From: Pempheris klunzingeri
Lineage: Eukaryota > Chordata > Actinopteri > Acropomatiformes > Pempheridae
Reading direction: 5' to 3'
Assembly: GCF_042242105.1 (NCBI RefSeq)
Contig: NC_092013.1
Location: 5,777,730 to 5,841,729, forward strand
DNA: 64,000 nt
Shown here in pieces: positions 25,201-37,285 of the stretch. Within the stretch, counting starts at the first letter, position 1; the number at the start of each line of letters is the position of its first letter. The notes below the pieces were generated by a model that made no database searches, had not been told where the DNA came from, and saw nothing but the letters and a program-made list of their open reading frames with translations. The translations under genes and the position numbers were made by a program.

Positions 25201-25970
25201 CCAGAGAAATGAGCTACAGCTGACAAATGAGTGGAACTGAATGACAAGCAGAGGAGATCTGTCCCATCATTGGGGAAGCAAAGTACAGTTTGTTGTGGAT
25301 TTGCTGCAAATGAACATCAAACGTTCTCTGTGGTCTCCGAATATTTCTGTGGGCAAAGGAGACGCACGTTCACATCTGATTCGTTCTGATTTTAGTTCAA
25401 TAAAACACAGTAACACAGATATACACACACACACACTGCATGTGAGGTCAGCTGCTTTAAACATACAATCAGACCCTCCATGTTGAAGGTTAACATTAGT
25501 CATTTCTCACACATGACTTAACATCGTCTCCCTGCAGTGACATTCCTCTATTCTCCACAGCACATGCACACGTTTTCCCTTTTCTGCTGTTCTCTCCAAG
25601 CCCCCCCCCCCCCCCCACACACACACACACCCCCCCCCACACACACACAGTATGCCCTGCTCTCCCACCAAAGCACTCTCTCACCATCACATTATCTCAC
25701 ACAAATGCTGTACCTTAAACACCTCTCTCACCCTCACGTCCCACCACATTCAATTTTCCACTCCTTGCTTTCTCATATTCCTGCTCTCTTACCCCCCCCC
25801 CCCAAAAAAAACCCAAAAAACCCACACTATGACTTGTACACGCGTGTGTGAAAACACACACTGCACCCTCCGTCTTTCAGCCGCTGGCTTTCTTATTCTT
25901 ATTCATACAGTCACTCACAGAGACTCAGTCTAACCCTATAATCTTCTTCCCTTCTCCGCTCTCCCTTTAC

Positions 25971-26014
<44 letters not shown>

Positions 26015-29000
26015 AGCTTATGTGTGTGCCTCTGGTGTGTATGCGTGTTCATTGAGAGCATCAGTGCTGCTCACATATATGTTAAGAGGCAGCCGTGAGT
26101 CACACGTTAGCGCAGCTCTTTGCCATAAGGACTCCTGCACTACATGCAGCCTTTGATGAAGCGTCATGCACAGGCGCTGCCATCTAACATGCACGAAGCG
26201 CACCACTGCAGAGCTGCAGACTGAGAAGATTTTCATTACGGCACTGAAGTCGCAGGGAGTGGAGACCATTTTGGAATTTACAGCACCTGCAAATGTTTTT
26301 CTAAACACACGCTTTTATGCCAGCGTCCTCGTTAGGTGAACTCAATAAAAGATACTGTAAATTTTACATGATAGCTTCATTATGGTGTTAATAATTTGTC
26401 GATGCAAATATGAGAGCACAGTAAAAAAGATACAGAATGAGATTCTATCAACTAATCCCATCAAAATGACGGAAGGTCAGTTCCCGCAAAGACATTGATC
26501 CTTGTACCAATCCACGCGTCCATGATGATTGATAAAACTGCGCTGGGTGGAGATAAAGGGAACATGAGTGGCCTGAGGCAGCTTAAGAAAGCAGTGTGTG
26601 ATCACAGTATTACACGGTGAATGATCAGGTCCTAGATTAAAATACTACAGTTGCTTCTATCAAGTGCTTTCACTTTGACTGATTTCTGTTCCTCACTATA
26701 ATGGAACATTGGACGAGACCCAATAACAGGCAAACTGCCTTCTGCTGCCAAGGGGACATTAATCATCACATCTAAATTATTGGAAAAAGAGTAACTGCTT
26801 TTGGGGAATGGAGTTCCCATGCTGTGGATATCAGTGCAGCTCTGTTTACTGTATTTATAGTCCAGTTTTAATGTGCAGGAAGCGACAAACAGGAAGCATC
26901 AAGGCTGAAAAGTACCACAGACACTAGGTTATTAAGGATGAATGCAGTTCAACTCACTGAGCAGTCTTATTTATTTTTTTAAAGTGTGATGCACATCATT
27001 TCCAGGAAATCATGGCGTAAACTGACTGAGGCATGTGTGCAGAGTCCAGATTGTTCTGGACAAAGTGCATGTTGGCCGCTGCTGTGGAGACAGCTTTGTA
27101 TTCTGATCTCCACTTTCTGTTTGGCTCTTTCTGTGCAACTGATCCTGGTGCCAGAATGTCAGCTTCATCCTGGTGAAACCAAAGGGTTTTAATCAGAGGG
27201 GATGAGACGCTCTTCTGTGTTGTTGTGATTTAGGTTTTAATACAGAAATAAGTTCATGTCTGATTAACTCACCCCTTTGTCATATTTTAGGTTTTAAGTT
27301 GTATACGTACAGTCCAACAGTTAGTGGAATCATTGATTATTTAATTGTAGTTATTTAATTCATTGTTTGTGCATGCCTCTGTGGGTGGCAATGTGATCCC
27401 CCACTTCAGTCCAGACTGAAACAACCAGCGAGTGGATTGCCAAGAACTGTTGTACAGACATTCATGGCATCCAGGGACTTTTCTTCTCGAGTTTTGTTGA
27501 GATTTTAAAAAAAAATCTGCAGTTCCAGCCTCTGTTACATGAGGATTTACGGGTTTTCTCAGTCTTCTATGACAGGATATAGCAAGAAAAAACAAGCAAT
27601 TTCAGTTGGTCATCTTGGGAATTAGGAAGTTCTGATTTGGAGCATTTTTCATAATTTTCTAACATTTCATAGATCAAAACAATCAAGAAAATAGTTATAA
27701 ATAAATTAGTATCCTGCATGCCAAAAGACTGAGTCCACCTCGCTATTGTTCGCTAAGGCTGGCTCTGGTAATAAGGTGTCAAAGGTACGAGCAAAGCATG
27801 CAGATCGTGTTGTTGTTGTCCGCAAAATCAGTGAACAGCAAAACAGTTTTCATGTCTTCCCACCATATGAGAAAGTGAAGACCAGCATGTGTGTTTGTGT
27901 GTGTGTATGTCATTGTTTTACTCTGGGCTGCTTTCATAATGAGGGACAGTAACGGTACAAACTCAAGGATTGATCAATACCGGCTGTCCATGACCCGACT
28001 TCAGACTTGAAAGCTGTACGTTTTGTTGTGTTTTATATTGTTTTGTTAGTTGAACTTGGTGTGAGCATGCTGCTAAGTTAATGTGGGTAAAACAGCGTTT
28101 AAAGAGACGGTGAGAAGAGAGCACACTGTGTGTCCTTTAATGTTCATATTCATGTAACCTTTCCAGCATCTCGAGCTTTAAAAAAAGGTTGAGTGGATAT
28201 CTGGGTGTGCTCTGTTTGAGTGGTGGTTTTTACCTCTGTAAATGAACATGAGAGTCTCCCACAAGCACATACACAGGAGAGGGTCCTTCACCACCAGACG
28301 AGACAGCCGTCCTGTCAGATGCCCTTCTGATCGAGGCATGTCATCAATAATCCCTCCGTCCCAGGTGGACAGCAGCGAGTGGGGGCCTCCATCACGCTCT
28401 CTGCAAACACACCGTGACTGTGGACGTTCCCTGCCCAACCAGAGATGAAATTCAGAGCTGAGCTCCTGCTGGCTACAGGCTCAGGTGGTGAAATAGCTTG
28501 TTAAGCTGCATCGTGCTATTATCTCTCCGTACCTGTTCTTGGGCCCCAGGAGCAGCTGTCTGAAGTACGGACTGACAGCACACAGTACAGCTGCGTGCGC
28601 CCACCCCAGTTCTTTCCCAGAGTCGCCGGCGTAGAAAGCCACATCGGCGAACTGCACGCCACGCTCCAACAACCACTGCATGTCCTGGGAGAAGCTGGAC
28701 TCCTCTACTCGTATAGGGGGAAGACGTGCTGAACGGGGCGAGCAAGAGGGAGCACAGAGGGTGAAAATAGGAAGGATGAGTTGTGTTAATTAGCAATCAC
28801 TGCTGCAATTCAGCTCGCCTGAATTTGAGGGGAAAACCATCCAATTTGTTATGTTCAGAGCACCCCAGGAGTGCTTTAATTTACACTTTTGGTGCACTCG
28901 TTTTTCCTCAATCTACCTTGTCTACTTCTACTAGTGATTTCCCCTTTTTTTGACAATGGATTTTGACAACTCGAAGAGCGAAGTGTGGTGTCTACGGTAT

Positions 29001-32000
29001 GTGGAGAGACCGATACTGACAGCGATAGTGTAGTGAGATCTTTTAGTCAAGACAGAAAAAGAGAGCGGCCAATGTCAGGTTGTGCCCTGCCTTGTTGCTC
29101 AAGTTAGAAAGAACGCTTCCAGATATGTTTGTCTTTGCACAAATGACAGATCTGCAAAGACACAAACTGAGGCCGCTGCACGGGATTCTGGTCTATTGAA
29201 GTAACGGAGAAATTGTGACGTCCGTCTCTTCAGCAGAGGGTTTGTTCCTGCTTTCTTTAAACCTCGAGGAACTGACACCAAAAGCTCACATTTACTAATT
29301 ATGTCTTTTAGTGATAGGAAAACATAAGCCTCTTTTAAATAAGTTCTAAAATAAAATAAAAAAAAACAGCACTGAGTGTAACAGTAAAAACAGTGAACAC
29401 AAGAAAAATACCAAAAAAGTACAGAATTAGAAAACCTGTCTGGAGCAACGGCCTGTAAAGAAATATTTCAAAGTGTTTGGTGAAGCATGTACTCATGGAT
29501 TCAGATTCATAAAATTGGAGAGCAAAAAGGAGTAGGAGGATGGGAGGCTCCATAAATCATTGTCCTCTTATCCTGGTATTCATTCATTATACTGCACTGC
29601 TAATCCACGCTGCACCTCTGGGAACCTCACCTTGTTTTTTACAGCCACTCTGATTTAGCCGTGAAAACTCCCATCAGTGCCATGTCATATTTAATGCAAG
29701 CTACACCGTAAGTAGAGTTAAGTGGTGTCGGACTGGCATCAATAAATCCACACACTTGCTGCCTCTTTGGCTGGACCGCAAGCTGCCGGCCAACGTGTCA
29801 GACTGAGACACACACAGCAGCAAAGGTGGTCAGATCAATATTTAACACTAGTTTAACAGCACGGTTTGTGTTTTGAGGCGTTTTGTTTTGTAAAAAGTTA
29901 ACGGAGCGTGGAGAAAATACTGAAATGTGAGAAGTTGTTGTAGCTACGAATTCACACTGGACTCCATTGTTTGAAATTAATAATAAATAAATGATGCTCC
30001 TGGATGTATTTGAGCCGTGTTGTGCTTCCAGCCAAATTGATCTTAATTATGTAATTGGATACACAAAAACACAGGAAGATTTCAGTTTGCAGCAACATCC
30101 GGCAGATTAAATCAGACTGTCTTTTGGCCAATTAGGAGAACGAGTGCTACAGACTGTAGAGAGTAAAACGTTAAGACAAAAGGAAAAGCAGACGAAATGC
30201 AACTTGTTGAACCACTCCAGCTTGGCCCGTTTCTTATAAGCTTTGCTACAATAATCAAACTCTGCTGCTCGCTGTGCATGAGTGTCTGTAGCTCTGTGAG
30301 TTTTGTCCTCTCTTGATCATTTATCTCTTCTCATAATTGTTTTGTGTTTGTGGAATGAGATTGGCTTAAAGGCAGTTGGAAATAAATCTGCAGTCTGCTA
30401 CGAACCAAAAACGTTCAGCGCAGCTTCAATTTGGCTTGTTAAGAAGCTTAATTAAAATTTCATCTGAAATTTAAAATCAACAGATTAAAGTTAAAGCTTA
30501 GTTGATAATTAATTGGCAATTTTTTGATAATTAAATAACTTTTTCAAGCAAAAAAAAAAGCATTCCCTGGTTCCAGCTTCTCAGAGAAAAAAAAAAAAAA
30601 AACTGTGAGAAAAGTGTCAGTTTTCTTTGTCTTATAAATGAATACCATTGAGTTTCACTGCATTAGGGATGTTACTGGCTGGACAAGCGGCTTTGTAGTG
30701 TTCAGGTGCCGAAATACTTCAACTGATTAAGAGCATTTGGTTGAAGATAAGATTAATGTCTCCCCATTTCACAGCTACAATCGTGGAGCAGCTCCGAACA
30801 AGGCGCTCAGTTGTTGCTGCGTCTGGCGCTGAAAAGAGCTCCGTCTAAAATTGATTCAAATGTCACTGAATGAAAGTAGTCTACCTAGCTCTTTGTCTCT
30901 CTTCTTATTTCCAGTTTGGAACAGAGAATATTGATCTGGATTAAATCCTTTGTGCTCAGCTCTTTTTGTGGCTATGTAAGCTGTAAGAAGAAACAATCCC
31001 GTCAGTCCAACTGAGTGGTCTCTATGCGCCATGAAAAGTGCAACTCAAAGCAACAGTAATTAACAAATGTCATGACATTTAAATGATTAAACAACATTGA
31101 CAATAATTGGCATTCACGGAAAATATGTTTTGAATGAGCTGAAAATGGGTTAACAGTAGAAACAAATAAATGCCTCTTAACGTAAAAGCAGTATTAGTTT
31201 TTAGATACCATAGTAGTCATCTGACCTGGTTGCTCTAAGTGAGGAGGACGAAGTTCGTTCACTTTGTTTCCTCGCCTCTTCTCCGGCCTTTCTTTGGCTT
31301 TGTGTTTCAGACACTGAATCATGAAGTACTCCAGCTGAACAACACAGAAATGCACACGTTGGTTCAAATGCGAGGTACAAAAATAGTGATGTTACATCAT
31401 CGATTCTTTTCTTTGCCTCGGAAACAACTTTGTGAGGAGACCAGCGTAGCTACCTGTCCTTGTCTCCTCTAGTAAGTACAGTACCTGTCTGAAATGAAGA
31501 GTTCATCGAGTTTAATGAACAGGGAGAGTGCACAAACATAAGAATTCATCTTAGAGCAGCTTGATTTGAGCATAAAAGCACGTGTGCAATTTTATCAGTG
31601 GATGCCGGGTCAAAAAAAAAAAACACACTCATTCATTTCAAGCACAAGAATCAAAATGCAACAAAAAGTTATGTTAAGTGCTTATTCAACCACCACTTGG
31701 ACCATTTAATACCTGTGCGGCATGACCACTCACCACGCTGCCGAAGTAGCGGCCCACAAAGACGTGGTTGAGGGAGGGCAGCTCCAGGTAGGTGGCCCCC
31801 AGGTCCCGGGACAGCTGCAGACCTTCACTGTGAGGCACACAGCTGCTCCAGTCGGACGCACACAGCGGGCACGTACACGGAGGGCCTTCATCTGAGCATG
31901 GAGAGGAGAATTTAGCTCTGAGGCGAAATCATTCTAACTGTATAAATAACTGAATCTAATAAATAGTTTATGAGGGCATACGAAAAGCAATCCTCGAGTC

Positions 32001-33062
32001 ATTTGATATTACATTGTGCTTTTTAGCCGAGCAACTCTGGAAACGCTGGAAATGCTTGTCTCTTGTTGCACAGAATAAAGTCTGACAGAAGTCGGAAGAA
32101 AAAAAAATCTGCACACTGTGCTGATAGCTCAATAAATTTAACAGACAAACGTTTGAGTTTAACAGAGACCTTCATCAGACCCTGTCAAGTTAACACCACA
32201 GAGCGAAACAAGTACTCTACTGTAGGCCTGTATGGTCGTAAACACATCCATCACTCGGGTGGTTGTGATTAGGAGTCAAGCTACTCCCAGGCTCAGCCAA
32301 TCAGAGCAAAGCTGGGTAACAATGTTTGACACTCCCTAAAAGTATGCCCATAGTGACAATAAGAATCCAGCAAAATACAACACATGGCACTCAGAAGCTC
32401 TTCTGTAAATATGCTTCTGTGCTTGTTTAAAGTTCCCTTTAAAGATCCAACAAAAAAAGTGCAAAAAGCACCACTAAAAGTGACTTTGTGTGACGAACAG
32501 AATACAAAACACATCAAATTAAAATAGAAAGCGAATGTCATGAAACAGAACGTGAAAACCAGATTTCACAGCCACATGTGCTGTTATGGTGTGGACTACA
32601 TTTTAATTCCTCTTGTGTATCTCAGTGACCACACAGCAGACAGCCCCGCTGTTCTTCTCTGTTATGTGTTTTTGAGATGTTGGCTCCTGAAATGGCTTTA
32701 GGTCTTTGGTTTTCTTGTATCTAACACTGTGTTTTGCACTTCCAGGCCGCCGTTTCCACATCTTCACCGAGTCTGATGAAAAAGCGAAGAATCCTCTTAC
32801 GGCGACAGAAAAGACAGATCATCTAATTACATAAAATCTGCAATGGCCCGTGCGCTATGACCAGCCACGCTGTGGCATGTGTGCATGGGGACCAAGGAGA
32901 CAAAATTTGAAGGGATTAGCTTGAAGGAGAAGAAAAAAAAAAAAAGAGACTGCACAAAAGGAAGAGAGCCAGAGACTGAGCGGGACATACAGCTAAGTGC
33001 TGAGGCATTTGATAAATCATACTGCTAATAACCTACAGGCATGACAGAGAGACGGCGCTAGA

Positions 33063-33107
<45 letters not shown>

Positions 33108-35794
33108 AATCTGACAGGCGGTGACTTGGCATATCGTCGGTATGTTTGTGTGAGTGAGGGTGCGTGCGTGCCCTTGGACGAATCCGTCTGTGCTCCAGCG
33201 TTCGCCGCTGGTTTAATGGCTGCATTAATGCTCGTACGGGAGCGCTCTGTGCCACAGCTGTGCCCTGGGTGGTCTAAAGTCGAACAGGAGGAAGCGCTCG
33301 GGACTCAGCCGTCATTCTCTGCAGTCACGAGAGGATGACGTGAAAATATTCACAGCAGCCACAAACAAAAGCACAAACGAGGGCTGTGGTCCACAGGTAC
33401 CCACTCCCTCTCCTCCTCTCCTCTCACCGGCAAAGACTTGACTCACACTGTGATCATTCTGCAGCGGAGCTCTGACAGAATCTCAAAGCATGTTGAGCAA
33501 ACAAGCTAAAAATACAACCTGGTGCATTTGATGAGCTCGTTTACAGAATCTGGATTCAACAATGGTCAATGTGCGTGCAGAAACACATGTATGTTTCCTG
33601 GTGTGTAAAGCAGCCTCCAGTATGGCTACACCCAAGTGCCCTAGTCCTACATAAGGGACAAACTACTGTTGGAGTGCACTTTTGAGCCATGACTGTGTAT
33701 ATTTAGTGCTGTGCAAGATGTTTACTGCTTAAAATAGCCAAACAATATACACTTAATGTCTTGATGTGGTGTGTTTCCTGCAGGGATGCGTGTGAGCTGA
33801 CAGCCTGAAGGCAGCCAAGAGGAGATTTAATCATGAGCATCCTCCTCATTGCTGTGAGGACAAGCTAGAGGACACAAGGCTCAGACAGTGATCTCACTGG
33901 CCCGACGAGAAGAAGAACTTGATATTGCGCGAGAATCAAACTCATCAGCTGAGGCATCAGGAAATTAACCCTAAAATACCAGAGTATCAAGTGCGACGAC
34001 TGAGAGATGAGACATTTTGTATTTGCTGCCTCTCAAACTCCAGCGTCATACAGCAAAGTCAGACTGAAAAAGGAACAATCAGTTGTCAAGGCGAAACCAA
34101 AGTCACTCCGGCTCTGACAACAACACACCACAAAAGCATCCTCACCGTTCAGCCGCGCTCCGACAGCGACCAGGATGACAGGCACACCCCAGTGCCTGAG
34201 GAGCGGGCGGAGTCTCGGGGCGTAGCCGTTCCTGACCTGCTGGAAGGCCAGCTTGTCCGTGACTGAATATTTAATGACCAGGATGTCCGCCTGCTCAAGA
34301 ACTTTCCGTACGCTGGCCCAATCGCTGTCCAACAAGTCCTGGAAAGGCGAGAGAAGGACAAGAAATATAAATAGAGGGAGGTCAGAGGAGGGCAAACGGG
34401 AGAAAAGCAATACACAGAAATGTCAGCATCGCTAACCTGTAGCCTCACATAACCCTTCCCCTCTGAATCCCCCTAAGTATAAATACCTCAGTGTGGCTCT
34501 TGGGACTTTACCCCCAAGGACCTGCGTGGGGGCTGCTCGCTCTAAAACCAACCTGATTCAACTCATTAGGCAAGGGGAGGGAAAAAACGCTCCACAAAGC
34601 TTTGAGCAAGTTGAATGGAAAAAAAAAAGGACAAAGAGACGTAGAATTAGACTGACAGACTTTCCCCAGCACCACCCCTGACAGGGTTAGACAGCCCGAT
34701 AATAGGACGCATACAGTGCTGCTACCAAATCATAACAGTGCTTTCATTTCAAATTCATGTGCTATTAGGAACAAAAGTTCTTTCAGTTCTTTCTTTTTGT
34801 GTGCGTGTGTGTGTGTGCAGTGCATGTTAAAATAGCGTCCCCCCAAGAATAGAGACATTTCTTTTTTTACAAAGCCTGCAATCAGCGCTGGAAGGCAAGT
34901 GGCCTTGGAATTTGAAATGTTGCACGTCTTCTGAGAAACAGAAGCAGAGTGAAAAGTAAACAGCTCATCAGTGAAGTGAGGCACTCTCTTTCACTGTGAC
35001 AATGCTCTGGCAGAATTACTCCACCGTTTAATGCCATTTGTCAAGGCCTGCCCTTAAGTCTGACACAAGCAGGAGGGTGTGGGGGCTGAAATGACACCTA
35101 AAACGACTTTTACGACTCCCCTTTCTGGAGATGGACACCTGAATGAGCGAAACATAGATTCTCAGTGTATAAACCCATGCCAGTCACACCACCAGCCTCT
35201 CACCCAGCTGGGACAATCCCGCACCACCACAGTGACATCTCCAAACACCCGTGAGGTGTACTCCATGAAGGCCGGGTTGTGCAGGCTGCTCTCCAGGTCG
35301 CAGGGTCCCACCAGCGCTCCGTGACCCAGGTAGCTCCACAGCAGGCCTCCCTGCAGCTGCCCCTGGCCCATGATCTCCTCCCCGGGCCCGATTCCTCTGG
35401 GGCACTCGCTGCCCAGAGCCACAATGTGGATGGACCTGTAAGCCAGACAAGTCGTGGTTGAAAGTGGCTGGAATGAAGCAGCACACATGCAGATGGTGAT
35501 GATCCAGAGGCAGCGCTGAGGGAGAGGAGGCACCTCTTTTTGCTTTCCTTATTATTCATGTCTATCACGGAGACAGTGCATCACTGTTATGTCACTGAGA
35601 AGAAGCTTGCCAAGGCCCTTGTTACACCTGAGAGGATGTTATGGCTCAATCAAATCAGACACTTTGAGAAATATTTTCGCAGCTGTGGTTATATTTACCA
35701 AGCAGTGACATTAAACAAACAAAGCGTGTAAGCACACCGGGAGCCTCATCTCCTCACGCCCCTTAATGAGTTGCAGCTTCAGAGGAACTTACAT
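15458..35794 (-). CDS. rhobtb3: RHOBTB3, atypical Rho-BTB ATPase
   Basis: Thirteen exons on the minus strand with consistent phases give 609 residues (human 611). Coding parts: 35794-35793, 35435-35204, 34338-34146, 31891-31734, 31334-31226, 28728-28533, 28400-28234, 23022-22913, 21517-21412, 20609-20436, 17363-17197, 16876-16780 and 15576-15458. Domains are a divergent Rho-like region (about 1-230, starting MSIHIVALG and lacking a normal P-loop), a first BTB domain (about 240-370) and a second BTB domain (about 405-520, with PAHRAVLVAR and FLSFLEYLYTDSCCP), then a C-terminal tail ending in CIVM, a CAAX-like box. In mammals RHOBTB3 hydrolyses ATP, helps Rab9 transport from endosomes to the trans-Golgi and binds cullin 3. 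Asn142 in VGARLN aligns with human Asn138, linked to ATP hydrolysis. The ATG is split by intron 1 (AT|G). Exon 10 uses a weak acceptor (GAAG). Confidence 0.95.
15577..16779 (-). other. rhobtb3: rhobtb3 intron 12
   Basis: This intron is GT-AG on the minus strand and contains a 326-bp AGAT/ATCT microsatellite and a short (AC)n tract next to the acceptor. Nothing else recognisable. Confidence 0.8.
16069..16394. repeat. compound ATCT/AGAT/AT microsatellite, 326 bp
   Basis: The tract consists almost wholly of ATCT, AGAT and AT units, with many AGATATATCT-type palindromes and two long opposed halves (ATCT-rich, then AGAT-rich). It can fold on itself into hairpins or a cruciform. Confidence 0.95.
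17364..20435 (-). other. rhobtb3: rhobtb3 intron 10
   Basis: About 3.1 kb with no coding exon. It contains (AC)n at 18069-18092 and (TA)n at 18458-18475. Several low-repeat stretches, for example 19640-20330, read like single-copy sequence and could hold conserved elements, but I cannot test conservation here. Confidence 0.6.
20610..22912 (-). other. rhobtb3: rhobtb3 introns 8 and 9 (surrounding exon 9)
   Basis: Exon 9 (21517-21412) lies between these introns. A (CA)n tract at 21528-21570 abuts its acceptor, so the polypyrimidine tract is GT-rich on the minus strand. A (CT)n tract lies at 22251-22290. An AT-rich block at 22636-22740 has clustered homeodomain and POU-like sites. Confidence 0.6.
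22636..22740. promoter_or_regulatory. candidate conserved intronic element with POU/homeodomain-like sites
   Basis: The block contains ACTAATTATGTAAATATGC, GCTAATTATG and TTAATTAAGG close together. ATGTAAAT resembles an octamer and the TAATTA cores are typical homeodomain sites. It lies in low-repeat intron sequence. Regulatory function is an inference from motif density only. Confidence 0.3.
23540..23970 (+). repeat. diverged teleost interspersed repeat
   Basis: The order of motifs ATGCTAATGTCAGCACGCTA, GGGGTTTTGCAGGTGTTTAA, GGACCATGAATGGTTGTACA and ATAACAATCCACTCAATGG matches, from memory, a very common fish repeat that carries these phrases. The copy is heavily mutated. I cannot name the family with certainty. 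Confidence 0.45.
25600..25650. repeat. poly-C and (AC)n low-complexity tract
   Basis: Runs of C alternate with CACACA units. Such tracts are prone to length errors in assemblies. Confidence 0.9.
25974..26012. repeat. (AC)n microsatellite
   Basis: About 19 uninterrupted AC units within rhobtb3 intron 7. Confidence 0.95.
28729..31225 (-). other. rhobtb3: rhobtb3 intron 5
   Basis: About 2.5 kb with no supported exon and no strong simple repeat apart from short A runs near 30550-30600. Stretches around 29640-30220 contain TAATTATGTAATTGG-like motifs and appear single-copy, so they are candidates for conserved elements. Confidence 0.5.
31892..34145 (-). other. rhobtb3: rhobtb3 intron 3
   Basis: About 2.25 kb with a (GT)n tract at 33065-33105 and no supported exon. 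The remaining sequence gives only short frames. Confidence 0.65.
33065..33105. repeat. (GT)n microsatellite
   Basis: About 20 uninterrupted GT units in rhobtb3 intron 3. Confidence 0.95.
34339..35203 (-). other. rhobtb3: rhobtb3 intron 2
   Basis: The intron runs from GTGAGA after the CPSW codons to the TTTCCAG acceptor before DLLDSDW. It includes a short GT-rich stretch near 34797-34818 and no other feature. Confidence 0.8.
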
Positions 35795-36298
35795 TGTGGT
35801 CGCCGCGGTTTTGTTCCGCTGCTGTTCGCTATGGAGCCCGTTTCCCTCACGGTGCGTTTGCACGCCAGTCTGCAGCAGTCAGACTCGGCTTTTCCGCAAT
35901 GAGCCGCGGCTCCGCTCCGTCGTTAATCCCTCTCATCGGTGGCTGGCCCCCCGGGAGCCCGGCTGCTGGGGAGTTTCGCAGTCACTCGCATTTCCCCGTT
36001 ATTCATTCATAAAAGCGGCGGAGCCCGATACCGTCCCGAACCGACCGCAGTCAGAGGCGCACCGGACAGCCCAGCCGGCGGAGCAGCAGAGGGTGTCAAC
36101 AACAGCGCCCATGGGCAGCAAATGCGCTAACAGACAAAACAAGTTGTCAGTCGGTAGGAAACACAATTAACGACGAGGGTGGGGAGGGTGTGGGGAGGGG
36201 GCGCGAGACCAGCCTCGCGCCTCGGTGTCCAAACCATATGAATGACGTCGGCGGATAAAACAAAGTCTCACTGGCAAAGAACAACCAGAGAGAGAGAG

Positions 36299-36332
<34 letters not shown>

Positions 36333-36460
36333 AGAGAGAGAGAGGTCGCGCCTGACTCAGCAACACGCACGCGCTCACACACGCGTAAAAGCAGCGTGCG
36401 CCAACACGCGCGCGCACACTCACACACGCGCGGGCGCACTCCCAACCTCACCAGGACCGT
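35793..36460 (-). promoter_or_regulatory. rhobtb3: rhobtb3 CpG-rich promoter and 5'UTR exon
   Basis: Sequence upstream of the split ATG is rich in CG dinucleotides, for example around 35800-36080 and 36340-36440, in contrast to the AT-rich flanks. It includes a (GA)n tract at 36283-36345. The CpG density, the position and the absence of other genes fit a housekeeping-type promoter. The transcription start is not resolved. Opposite-strand open frames here are by-products of base composition. Confidence 0.55.
36283..36345. repeat. (GA)n tract in the rhobtb3 upstream region
   Basis: GAGAGA units with GGGG interruptions lie upstream of rhobtb3. GA tracts near promoters can bind GAGA-type factors or form triplex DNA; no function is shown. 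Confidence 0.85.
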
Positions 36461-36582
36461 GCCGTGGACGTGACGTTGTTCGGTGTGCCTCTGTGCACCC
36501 AAACATAGTTTTACACCGTGAAGGCTTGAAGAACAAGAGCTTTTTATTCTCTGGTTAGTTCGGCACAGAGCGCATGTGTGCC

Positions 36583-36585
<3 letters not shown>

Positions 36586-36621
<36 letters not shown>
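36586..36621. repeat. (AC)n microsatellite
   Basis: About 17 AC units upstream of rhobtb3. Confidence 0.93.
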
Positions 36622-36623
<2 letters not shown>

Positions 36624-37285
36624 TAGAGGGACTGCCAAGAGATGCGAGCATGGGGTGCAATGTTAATGACAGCCATGATGAGTGTTAGGAGAGCATTTAC
36701 TGATATAGCAAGAAAATACTTTCACTGGCTCTGGGGCTGTTTTGCTGTGGGAGTCTCTAGTAGATGAAATGTGATAATGAGATCTGGTTTTCCCTCCTGG
36801 ACAAACTCCAGGGGCTCCAGAGCTTCTTTTTTTTTTTTTATGAGAGGAAGAATAGCTAAAGCCTTAAAGGTTTAATCACAGCCTCTTGTGTCATTCACAA
36901 CCATGATGAATAATGCAAGACATAAAACCAACAGAGAGGATTCAGGCCTTGGATTTGGATGCCCTGCAACGCTGTAATTCCTCGCTGCTCGCATGCTGCG
37001 CGGTACTCTCCTCCTGGAGTAAGATGCTCTGGCCCTGCTAAGCAGTTTTCTCCAGTTAGTCTGCTCATTATCTTGACAAACAGCGCTCTACTTGACCTAC
37101 TGCAAATGACCTCCTGCACATAATGGCCCCTGTCTTGTTTCAATTTCACTACACAATCATATTTTAATTTTTAATGAGTGCTAACTTTTCACTAGTGCTC
37201 AGTCCCGTCGCTCAGTGGTGGAAGACGTACACAGATCTTTTACTTTGGTTAACTGAAAGTGTTTAGACCTGCATTTAAAATGGTA

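Larger units (their letters stand above)
23023..28233 (-). other. rhobtb3: rhobtb3 intron 7
   Basis: The longest intron, about 5.2 kb. It contains an old interspersed repeat at about 23540-23970, (AC)n tracts at 24914-24934 and 25974-26012, a mixed poly-C and (AC)n tract at 25600-25650 and a C-run joined to an A-run at 25792-25820. Open frames in the AC/CCC region are repeat artefacts. Confidence 0.7.

Noticed and set aside
35766-36622. Open frames of 134 and 151 codons around the rhobtb3 promoter
   Set aside because: They result from GC-rich sequence and the GA and AC tracts; no domain or homology is recognised.
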